A stretch of DNA of 10,890 nucleotides from Lachnospiraceae bacterium. GTDB lineage: Bacteria > Bacillota > Clostridia > Lachnospirales > Lachnospiraceae. Below are positions 1-6,385 of the stretch, one piece after another. Every line of letters begins with the position of its first letter. Position 1 is the first letter of the stretch. The notes below the pieces were generated by a model. That model was not told where the DNA came from. It made no database searches and worked only from the letters and a program-made list of their open reading frames with translations. The stretch is from assembly GCA_024691145.1 (NCBI GenBank), contig JAILNW010000112.1:1-10890 (forward strand), given 5' to 3'. The translations under genes were made by a program, and so were the position numbers.

Positions 1-267
1 AAATCACATAATTCAGATATATAAATATCTGTAATGTAGCCTTCGCCAATGTTAATGAGAGGTTTTTATATCTGCAACACTATCCCTACCCAGCAGGATT
101 GTTTAATCACAGACCTTAGAGCTACAGACTAGGCTAAATATCCGTAGGTAACTATATATTCTCTCTTAACGTAGTACTCAAAGTACTCAGGCTAGTCAAT
201 ACCAGGCCTACAGTCACTGTGTAGCAACTTTCATGCAAGCCCGCGACTTTAGTCGTGGGTTATTGAC
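1..267 (+). mobile_element. Right end of an IS200/IS605-family (TnpB-type) insertion sequence, left part outside window
   Basis: No gene is visible in 1-342. The stretch instead carries hallmarks of the 3' end of an IS605/TnpB element. A subterminal hairpin (CCCGCGACT 240-248, AGTCGTGGG 251-259) is preceded by CTTTCATGCAAG and followed by TTATTGAC. As I recall them, clostridial IS605 right ends have this hairpin architecture, and TTGAC is the kind of pentanucleotide at which TnpA-type HUH transposases cleave the right end; this is memory, not a database match. I place the element boundary after TTGAC (263-267). The TnpB coding sequence must lie to the left: all three plus-strand frames reach a stop within the first 34 bases, and no RuvC or zinc-finger motif is visible. 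The reverse orientation (a left end) is possible but less likely. Confidence 0.55.
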
Positions 268-287
268 CGCTAATCCGCCTTCCTGCG
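1..287 (+). ncRNA. Putative TnpB-associated reRNA/omega RNA (3' scaffold plus about 20-nt guide), 5' end unknown
   Basis: In IS605 elements the TnpB guide RNA is made from the 3' end of the transposon and its guide is the flanking host DNA. The region has many potential helices: CAGATAT 14-20 with ATATCTG 25-31; GACTAG 127-132 with CTAGTC 192-197, enclosing AGTACT 173-178/182-187; CTACA 208-212 with TGTAG 220-224; and the end hairpin 240-259. If the element ends at 267, the guide would be about 268-287, starting CGCTAATCCG. The extent, processing and activity are inferred. The 5' part of the scaffold may lie beyond the window, overlapping the end of tnpB. Confidence 0.42.
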
Positions 288-342
288 TAAAAATATCTTA
301 TTATATATAATACAATAAAACCTTGCTCCTTTCAACCTATTA

Positions 343-371
343 TTTACAATTGCCAGTTCATATGATATACT
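343..371 (+). promoter_or_regulatory. Sigma-A-type promoter of the phosphodiesterase gene
   Basis: A TTTACA -35 box (343-348), 17-nt spacer and TATACT -10 box (366-371) precede the 405 start. An AAGGGG ribosome binding site lies at 389-394. The promoter lies 75 bases beyond the presumed IS end, so the gene does not need IS-borne transcription. Confidence 0.7.
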
Positions 372-404
372 ACTTATTATTTATATACAAAGGGGCTGGT
401 TAAT

Positions 405-1508
405 ATGATTAAAACTAATTACGATGATTGTATTGTTAATCTTTCTAATTCAATACTTAAGCACTTTACAGGACAGTGTTATCACAAAACACTGGAAGAA
501 GCAGATGTTTTTCTAAAAAAAGACTATAAAAACGTAGTTGTTCTTGTGCTTGACGCCATGGGAAAGTGCATCATTGAAAAGAACTTATCAGAAAATGGAT
601 TTTTTAACTCCCACTTAGTTAAAACCATTAGTTCTGTATTTCCTCCTACAACAGTAGCTGCAACAACTACTCTCCAAAGCGGACTTATGCCATGTGAACA
701 TGCCTGGCTTGGATGGGACTGCTACTATCCTCAGATAGATAAAAATGTAACTACATTTTTAAATGTTAACCAAGGAACAGATATTCCTGCTGCGGATATA
801 AACGTAGCTTTAACATATACACCATATAAACCTATAGTGGATATAATTAATGAAAATGGAGGTAATGCTTATAATGCCATGCCTTACCTTGAGCCTTATC
901 CCGATACATTTGAAAAAATATGTGACCGTATAAGGGAGCTTTGCAAGGAACCACAGAAAAAATACATCTACGCATACTGGTATGAGCCAGACTCAACTAT
1001 GCATGTAAAAGGCTGTTATGTTAAGGACTCTGTAGATGTTCTCCGAAATCTTGAAAAACAGGTAAATGAGCTTACAAATGAATTAGAGAATACATTATTA
1101 ATTATAACAGCGGATCATGGTCATATTGATGCCAAAAATGCATTAATTACAGACTATCCTGAATTAGTAGACTGTCTTATACGTATGCCAAGTATTGAGC
1201 CTAGAGCCATAAATCTGTTTGTAAAGGAAGATAAGAAAGAAGACTTTGTTTCTCTTTTTAACAAAGCCTTCGGCAATGATTTTATTCTGCTAACAAAGCA
1301 GGAGGTAATAGATAAGCATATCTTCGGATATGGCAATGAACATAAATATTTTAAAGATATGCTTGGTGACTATCTTGCCATTGGAACAGGAAAACTTGGA
1401 ATCTTTAATACAAAAGAAGAATATGAACGTTTTATAGGGCATCATGCCGGAATGAGTTACGATGAACTTCTAGTACCTCTTATAGTGGTTGAAACAGAGA
1501 AAAATTAG
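405..1508 (+). CDS. Alkaline-phosphatase-superfamily protein, nucleotide pyrophosphatase/phosphodiesterase type
   Basis: This 367-aa protein is predicted to hydrolyse phosphodiester or phosphomonoester bonds using two metal ions; the substrate cannot be read from sequence. The superfamily metal and nucleophile motifs appear in order. D50 sits in VLVLDAMGK after a hydrophobic strand. FPPTT at 79-83 offers T83 as the likely nucleophile, aligned with the PTxT of NPP enzymes. YEPDSTMH at 193-200 supplies D196 and H200, TADHGH at 235-240 supplies D237 and H238, and GHHAG at 345-349 supplies the last histidine (H347 likely). There is no signal peptide or membrane segment, so it should be cytosolic, unlike many secreted NPPs. 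The ATG start has a good AAGGGG site 10 nt upstream and its own promoter. It appears monocistronic: the next gene has a separate promoter and ribosome binding site. The superfamily call is strong; the exact reaction is open. Confidence 0.85.
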   Translation: MIKTNYDDCIVNLSNSILKHFTGQCYHKTLEEADVFLKKDYKNVVVLVLDAMGKCIIEKNLSENGFFNSHLVKTISSVFPPTTVAATTTLQSGLMPCEHAWLGWDCYYPQIDKNVTTFLNVNQGTDIPAADINVALTYTPYKPIVDIINENGGNAYNAMPYLEPYPDTFEKICDRIRELCKEPQKKYIYAYWYEPDSTMHVKGCYVKDSVDVLRNLEKQVNELTNELENTLLIITADHGHIDAKNALITDYPELVDCLIRMPSIEPRAINLFVKEDKKEDFVSLFNKAFGNDFILLTKQEVIDKHIFGYGNEHKYFKDMLGDYLAIGTGKLGIFNTKEEYERFIGHHAGMSYDELLVPLIVVETEKN

Positions 1509-1518
1509 AATCTCATTA

Positions 1519-1544
1519 GAAAAGCCCCATATCTATTGCTTTTC
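1519..1544 (+). terminator. Weak hairpin after the phosphodiesterase gene, possible terminator
   Basis: GAAAAGC (1519-1525) can pair with GCTTTTC (1538-1544) across a 12-nt loop, 11 bases after the stop codon. The only T-run is inside the stem and GG follows, so termination would be inefficient. The right arm overlaps the -35 box of the next promoter. Confidence 0.22.
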
Positions 1545-1564
1545 GGTTTATGTAATAATATAAT
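1536..1564 (+). promoter_or_regulatory. Probable promoter of the 138-aa membrane protein gene
   Basis: A perfect TATAAT -10 (1559-1564) sits 17 nt after TTGCTT (1536-1541), a weak -35 with three of six consensus bases. The spacing and location suit the gene starting at 1612. The area is AT-rich, so a chance match is possible. Confidence 0.5.
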
Positions 1565-1611
1565 AAAATACAAGAACAGGAAAAACAAATAATAATTAGG
1601 GGGAATTATTT

Positions 1612-2028
1612 ATGAATTTACTAACACACACAACACTTAAAGATGGTATGGATAATATCACATATGATAAAACTGGTGAGCAATTTGCATATTTAGACAT
1701 AAGCAATAAATATATTGTATTATGTGCCATTACAACTGTGGCCGCTGGTTTCTTTACTGCATTTGCACTAGATGGGGTTAATCACCATTTTCTTATTTGG
1801 GCGTTAATGACATTTATACCAGGAATTATATTCTGTTTTTTAGATATAAATAAAATTAAGTTACTAAATTATGAGAACATTAATTCAAAACTACGCAAAG
1901 GATATTTACTTTCTGTTCTTTGCTTTCCAATATACTTTATTTACAGATTAAAAGTTACAAAAGCAGGTGTAAGAGAAACATACTTATTTTTTATAGCATT
2001 AGTAATAGCTCTCTTTGCACCAAAGTAA
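1612..2028 (+). CDS. Small polytopic membrane protein, unknown function
   Basis: I do not recognise a family for this 138-aa protein. A soluble N-terminal stretch of about 32 residues is followed by four hydrophobic segments at roughly 33-53, 59-77, 97-112 and 122-136. The loop between the second and third carries several lysines (KIKLL, SKLRKG) and another basic patch (YRLKVTK) precedes the fourth, which suggests these loops face the cytoplasm. The start is well supported by AGGGGGA (1598-1604) about 8 nt upstream of ATG. The gene has its own predicted promoter. Downstream there is no further gene on this strand, only a strongly folded region ending in an intrinsic terminator, so its mRNA may carry a structured 3' UTR of about 235 nt. 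No catalytic motif is visible. Confidence 0.72.
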   Translation: MNLLTHTTLKDGMDNITYDKTGEQFAYLDISNKYIVLCAITTVAAGFFTAFALDGVNHHFLIWALMTFIPGIIFCFLDINKIKLLNYENINSKLRKGYLLSVLCFPIYFIYRLKVTKAGVRETYLFFIALVIALFAPK

Positions 2029-2043
2029 TAACCTACATAACAA

Positions 2044-2235
2044 AAGTTACTGTTCACGGTTAGAATAATATGATTAAAGCGTACATGCTTGCATGTTAAG
2101 CTTTATAACATATTATTCTAAACCTGTGGAGCAGGAACTTTCCACATAGTCGCAGACATAAGCTGCATAGCAGCGACATATGCAAAGCAGATGGTCTGCG
2201 ACCTATGTGAGAAAGATTTGCGTGAACAGTAACTT
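2044..2235 (+). ncRNA. Unassigned highly structured element: candidate small RNA/3' UTR or MITE-like repeat
   Basis: The element is bounded by a perfect 15-bp inverted repeat, AAGTTACTGTTCACG (2044-2058) and its complement (2221-2235). Inside are two arms. Arm A pairs TTAGAATAATATG (2060-2072) with 2109-2121, then TAAAGC 2075-2080 with GCTTTA 2100-2105, and is capped by ACATG/CATGT around a CTTG loop (2083-2096). Arm B pairs 2138-2157 with 2194-2215 as 20 bp with two single-base bulges (2202, 2210); inside it GCTGC 2162-2166 pairs with GCAGC 2170-2174. The result is a three-way junction. A T-tailed terminator follows 3 nt later on the plus strand, which suggests transcription in that direction. 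I found no convincing dedicated promoter. It lacks the hallmarks I know for SRP RNA, tmRNA or RNase P. Confidence 0.5.
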
Positions 2236-2238
2236 GAT

Positions 2239-2265
2239 AAGCCGGTTCACTGAACCGGCTTTTTT
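2239..2265 (+). terminator. Strong intrinsic terminator for plus-strand transcripts
   Basis: AAGCCGGTTCA (2239-2249) pairs with TGAACCGGCTT (2251-2261), giving a GC-rich stem with a short loop, and a run of T extends to 2265. It ends transcription of the membrane protein gene and/or the structured element. Read on the minus strand there is no T-run after the hairpin, so it is a poor terminator for recD2. Confidence 0.85.
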
Positions 2266-2280
2266 AATATTCTTTTTTTG

Positions 2281-4530
2281 TTAATTACATAGTCTTTCTT
2301 TTAACAGTGTATTCCTTTTAGAAATAGTAACATTACTAACAGCGTAAGAAAGTGCCTTCCTTGTTCCTACTATTACCAATATCTTCTTAGCTCTTGTAAT
2401 TCCTGTATATATAAGATTTCTCTGAAGCATCACATAATGGTTCATCATAACAGGCATCACAACAACAGGATATTCAGACCCCTGTGCTTTATGAATAGTT
2501 GTTGCATAAGCATGCACTAATTCATCAAGTTCAGTAATATCATATTCTATGCACCTTCCGTCAAAATCTGCCACAAGTTTTCTGTCACTTTCACTTACAG
2601 ACTTAATAATACCTATATCACCATTATACACTTCTTTATCATAATTGTTCTTTATCTGCATTACCTTATCATCTTTTCGAAATGCATATCCGCTTCTTCT
2701 AAGACATTCCTTAGGCATAACAACCTTGCCTCTTCCATGTATAAAAATCTCCTGTTCTGAAGGATTTAATGCTTCCTGCAATGATAAGTTAAGATTCACT
2801 GCACCTGCCACGCCCCTTTGCATAGGGGTAAGAACCTGTATCTGTGAAGACTCTACATGATAATACTTTGGAAGTTTTTCTTTTACCAGTGTCACAATCT
2901 GATTAACCGAATCTTCTGGATTATCATTTTCAATGAAAAAGAAATCCGAATCTTTGCCATTATTTATTACAGGCATATTGCCTTCATTTATTCTATGAGC
3001 ATTTGTAATAATGTGGCTTTTTTGTGCCTGTCTGAATATCTTTGTAAGTCTTACAACTACAAATCTGTCAGAATCTATTATGTCCCTTAGTACATTTCCT
3101 GCACCAACACTTGGAAGCTGATTAATATCGCCAACTAATATCAGACGCATTGTAGATGGTATTGCTTTTAAAAGAGCATTCATCAGCACAATGTCTATCA
3201 TGGAACATTCGTCTACAATCAGCACATCTCCCTCTAAAGGATTCTCATCATTTTTCTGATAACCTTCACCTGGCTTGCATCCTAGCAGTCTGTGAATTGT
3301 CTTTGCTTCTAATCCTGTAGCTTCAGTCATACGTTTAGCTGCACGCCCAGTTGGTGCTGCCAGCAATATCTTTAATCCATAGGCTTTATACGCTGAAATT
3401 ATTCCATGGGTTGTTGTTGTCTTTCCTGTACCAGGTCCCCCGGTTAATATCATTACTTTGGCTGCTGCTGCCTGTCTTATGGCATCCTTCTGCACATCAT
3501 CATATACCATATTTGTTTTTGACTGTATAGCATCCACATCAACTGACAGTTTATTATTGCCTGTTTTTATTCTTGCATCCATAAGCTTAGTAAATAATGC
3601 ATCTCTAGCTGGTGATGCAGCAAGTTTCTTTAATTTTCCAGCAACACCTGATTCTGCATAATAAAAAGGAGGCAGATAAATGGCTTCATTAACATTGCCC
3701 TCTTCATCTTTGCTTATGATATTCTTTTCAAGAATTATATCACCATTCTTTATCATATCATCCATTGTAATTATTACAACTTCCGATTCTGCTTCAAGAA
3801 TCTCTGAGGATTCTTTAATTAACTGCTGTTTTTCTGCATACACATGACCTTCATTAGAAAGTTCCGATAAAGTATACATAATTCCGCTTCTTAGCCTTAC
3901 ATAGGATTCTTTACCAAATCCAAGTTTCATTGCAATCTGGTCTGCGGTTTTAAAACCAATTCCCCATATATCATCTGCAAGTTTATAAGGATTCTCTTTC
4001 ATTACAGATATACTTTCATTATTATATTGTTTATAAATCTTAGCTGCATATGATGTTGATACCTGATGTTCCTGTAAAAACAGCATTATATTCTTTACTT
4101 CCTTCTGTTTTTCCCAGGATTCTTCAATCATTTTAACACGTTTGCTGCCAATTCCATCTACTTCTGCTAATTTTTTAACATTTTCCTCTATTATGTTAAA
4201 AGTATCCGCTCCAAACTTCTGAACTATCCTTTTTGCATACTTTGGTCCAACACCCTTAATCAGTCCGGAACCTAAGTATTTTTCCATGCCATAGACTGTT
4301 GCAGGTAAAGTTTCTTCATAGTTTTCTGTTACAAATTCTCTTCCATATTTGGCATCAACTTTCCAGCTGCCATCACATATCAGAACAGAGCCAACATTAA
4401 CATCCAGCATGTTACCAACAACCGGAATCAAATCACTATAATCTTTAACACGACACTTAATCACCGTATATCCATTTTCAGGATTCTGATATGTAATCCT
4501 TTCTACGACACATCGAATTCTCTGCAACAT
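2281..4530 (-). CDS. recD2: RecD2-type 5'-3' DNA helicase (SF1B)
   Basis: This 749-aa protein has the usual length and layout of RecD2, the RecBC-independent helicase of Firmicutes linked to fork progression and DNA repair. The N-terminal region has a typical start (NPENGYTVIK, 16-25) and then helix-hairpin-helix elements (GVGPKYAKRI 93-102, VDGIGSKRVK 124-133). The helicase motifs are intact: Walker A GGPGTGKTT 364-372; motif Ia APTGRAAKR 392-400; DECS 440-443; GDINQLPSVG 467-476; motif V-like TTIHKAQGSEYP 677-688; and motif VI YTGITRAKK 708-716. The ATG shares one base with the upstream gene's stop (TAATG), and GAGGG lies just 3 nt ahead, so translation is probably coupled. No separate promoter was seen. 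There is no good minus-strand terminator after the stop; transcription may run into the folded region at 2044-2261. Confidence 0.95.
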   Translation of the reverse strand: MLQRIRCVVERITYQNPENGYTVIKCRVKDYSDLIPVVGNMLDVNVGSVLICDGSWKVDAKYGREFVTENYEETLPATVYGMEKYLGSGLIKGVGPKYAKRIVQKFGADTFNIIEENVKKLAEVDGIGSKRVKMIEESWEKQKEVKNIMLFLQEHQVSTSYAAKIYKQYNNESISVMKENPYKLADDIWGIGFKTADQIAMKLGFGKESYVRLRSGIMYTLSELSNEGHVYAEKQQLIKESSEILEAESEVVIITMDDMIKNGDIILEKNIISKDEEGNVNEAIYLPPFYYAESGVAGKLKKLAASPARDALFTKLMDARIKTGNNKLSVDVDAIQSKTNMVYDDVQKDAIRQAAAAKVMILTGGPGTGKTTTTHGIISAYKAYGLKILLAAPTGRAAKRMTEATGLEAKTIHRLLGCKPGEGYQKNDENPLEGDVLIVDECSMIDIVLMNALLKAIPSTMRLILVGDINQLPSVGAGNVLRDIIDSDRFVVVRLTKIFRQAQKSHIITNAHRINEGNMPVINNGKDSDFFFIENDNPEDSVNQIVTLVKEKLPKYYHVESSQIQVLTPMQRGVAGAVNLNLSLQEALNPSEQEIFIHGRGKVVMPKECLRRSGYAFRKDDKVMQIKNNYDKEVYNGDIGIIKSVSESDRKLVADFDGRCIEYDITELDELVHAYATTIHKAQGSEYPVVVMPVMMNHYVMLQRNLIYTGITRAKKILVIVGTRKALSYAVSNVTISKRNTLLKERLCN

Positions 4531-6167
4531 TATCCCTCTTTTTCTAGTTCTTCAATTATACATGTATGAATCTTGTTCTTGTCATCTTTATCATAGTTAA
4601 TTCCTACTAGAATTATCTTACCTGTATAATCTTTTAAATGTTCTCCATATTGTCTGTCTTTTATCTGATCAAGTGCTGTTTTTGCTGTTTTATCGCATTT
4701 TAATTCCACAACCAATACAGGCTTGTCTAAAACTCCTGGATGTGGAAGAAAAACAATATCAGCATATCCTACACCTGATGGTAACTCCCTTATTAGTTTG
4801 TAATCCTTCATAGCTGTATAATAAGCTAAAGTAATTGCACAACTTAATGAATTTTCATCATTATATTTTTTTATTGATGTTGCATTTGCGTGAACTGTAG
4901 CAACTGCTTTAGCAACCGCATCTGCATTTTTTGTAAGTGTATATTTCATAAGCTGTTCTGAATCTCTGATTGCTTCCATTATTTCAGTCCATTCACTTGC
5001 TGTTTTTATTGCCCTTTCAAATACAGTACGCACTTCTTTATTAGGTATAAATACTTCCTCTGTCTTTGAATCATATGCAAGATAACCTAAGTGAACAAGA
5101 CATGCCATTACCTCATCTTTTGATCTAAATGATACTAAGTCATTTGTAAACAATCCCACATCTGCTTTACTTCTTCCACCTGCAATCATTGTTATAATAT
5201 CATCTCTTAAACCTTCAAAATTTAATGATATATATATTTGTAAAGATTCATAAGTATCTGTAGATACCCAGTAATTATCAATTTCATTTCTCGTAATTGC
5301 TGTACAAACAGAATTTGGACTATATATATGCTTACTTTTTAACGTATATCCATCATACCATTTTTTCATTTTATCAAAGCACATATCATATTCTTCACAT
5401 AAGTCTCTTACTTCATCTTCGGTAAATCCAATATAGTCAACCATATTTGCTGGTGAAACCATAGTAAACTCTTCAAAGTTATTAAGGGCTGATTCTCCTC
5501 CATATTTTTTTATTGGCAATATTCCTGTTATATATGCAAAGGCAACAACATTTTCTGCCGCTTGTCCTTTAAATAATGATCTTAAAAAGATTAAATATTC
5601 TTCTTGGGCTTTTTTATTATTCTTATCAAGTCTAAACAAAGCATCCCATTCATCTATTAATATTACAAATTGTCTGCCTGTTACGTTATTTATTTCATAT
5701 AATGTTTCTGATAAATCATAATCTTCTCTTATACAATCAGGAAATTCCTTGCTTAATTCTTCTGTAATTCTTTCTTGTATCCAATCCACAGCATTATTAA
5801 CTTTATCTTCCTTAGTTTTTGTCATAACCCACTGCATATCAAAGCAAATAACATCAAATGAATTCATATACTGAGTAAATTTCTTACTTAGTTTCTCTTC
5901 TGAAGCTTTTTCCATGTTATATTTTGAAACACTCAAACCTTCAAATAATTCTTTCGAATCACAGCCTTTACTATAATATGCTTTAAGCATATCTATAGCC
6001 ATTGACTTTCCAAACCTGCGTGGTCTAGTGGAACATATATAACTTTTTTTCTTATTAACTCTATCATTACAAAATTTTATTAAATCTGTTTTATCAACGT
6101 ATATATCTTCGTTAAGCGCTCTCTGAAATGCAAAATTATTTGGATTTAAATATTTCCCTGTATACAT
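4530..6167 (-). CDS. AAA-ATPase-like / PD-(D/E)XK nuclease-superfamily protein
   Basis: At 545 aa from the preferred start, this belongs to the abundant gut-bacterial family with an N-terminal AAA-ATPase-like domain (PF09820 type) and a C-terminal PD-(D/E)XK nuclease-like domain (DUF1703 type). The family's function is not established. Numbering from the ATG, the sequence shows the family opening YLNPNN, IYVDKTDLI at 22-30, Walker A RPRRFGKS at 48-55, Walker B FVILIDEWD at 167-175, and near the end the nuclease core GYADIVF (D470), then VVELK (E488, K490). A GTG at 6230 would add 21 residues but has no ribosome binding site close by. The ATG at 6167 has GAAGTGAG just upstream and matches the family N-terminus. 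The stop overlaps the recD2 start (TAATG). All core catalytic residues are present, so it is not obviously degenerate. Confidence 0.85.
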   Translation of the reverse strand: MYTGKYLNPNNFAFQRALNEDIYVDKTDLIKFCNDRVNKKKSYICSTRPRRFGKSMAIDMLKAYYSKGCDSKELFEGLSVSKYNMEKASEEKLSKKFTQYMNSFDVICFDMQWVMTKTKEDKVNNAVDWIQERITEELSKEFPDCIREDYDLSETLYEINNVTGRQFVILIDEWDALFRLDKNNKKAQEEYLIFLRSLFKGQAAENVVAFAYITGILPIKKYGGESALNNFEEFTMVSPANMVDYIGFTEDEVRDLCEEYDMCFDKMKKWYDGYTLKSKHIYSPNSVCTAITRNEIDNYWVSTDTYESLQIYISLNFEGLRDDIITMIAGGRSKADVGLFTNDLVSFRSKDEVMACLVHLGYLAYDSKTEEVFIPNKEVRTVFERAIKTASEWTEIMEAIRDSEQLMKYTLTKNADAVAKAVATVHANATSIKKYNDENSLSCAITLAYYTAMKDYKLIRELPSGVGYADIVFLPHPGVLDKPVLVVELKCDKTAKTALDQIKDRQYGEHLKDYTGKIILVGINYDKDDKNKIHTCIIEELEKEG

Positions 6168-6263
6168 TTTCTCACTTCTTTCTAGCAGAATTTTTATCTG
6201 TTTGCTACTATTGACAATATCCTTTACCACTTTACACTAAGAATAGTAACCTCTATATACCAT

Positions 6264-6292
6264 ATTATAAAGAATAAAACTTGTATTTGCAA
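6264..6292 (-). promoter_or_regulatory. Sigma-A promoter of the ATPase/nuclease-recD2 operon
   Basis: On the minus strand, TTGCAA (6292-6287), a 17-nt spacer and a perfect TATAAT (6269-6264) form a strong promoter. The predicted start near 6257 leaves a leader of about 90 nt before the ATG at 6167. No other promoter was seen between the two genes, so recD2 probably depends on it. Confidence 0.75.
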
Positions 6293-6332
6293 CTGCATAT
6301 TTCTTCACCAGTAAACAACATATACAAGATAC

Positions 6333-6362
6333 AAAAATGCCGGCCATCCAGACCGGCATTTT
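6333..6362 (-). terminator. Intrinsic terminator of the cysteine protease gene
   Basis: A 10-bp perfect stem (AAAATGCCGG 6334-6343 with CCGGCATTTT 6353-6362) and 9-nt loop are followed on the minus strand by a TTTTT tract. It lies 24 bases beyond the protease stop and insulates the downstream operon. T-runs on both sides of the stem could allow weak bidirectional action. Confidence 0.88.
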
Positions 6363-6385
6363 CCATTATAGTATTATAACATCAT

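Noticed and set aside
12..119. Short plus-strand frame ending at 119, considered as the tail of a transposase
   Set aside because: It has no TnpB motif, no start in the window, and lies in a region better explained as structured RNA.
2044..2235. Classical MITE interpretation of the 15-bp inverted repeat
   Set aside because: No target-site duplication is visible at the edges (AACAA on the left, GATAA on the right) and no transposase or second copy is in the window. It is kept only as an alternative.
2044..2235. 6S or SRP RNA
   Set aside because: A 6S RNA would be one long hairpin with a central bubble, not a three-way junction. The conserved SRP domain IV loop sequence is absent.
2239..2265. 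Terminator for recD2
   Set aside because: On the minus strand the stem is followed by TTATCAAG, with no T-run.
2645..3661. Three plus-strand frames of 67-77 aa opposite recD2
   Set aside because: They are antisense shadows with no ribosome binding sites, and the recD2 motifs lie on the other strand.
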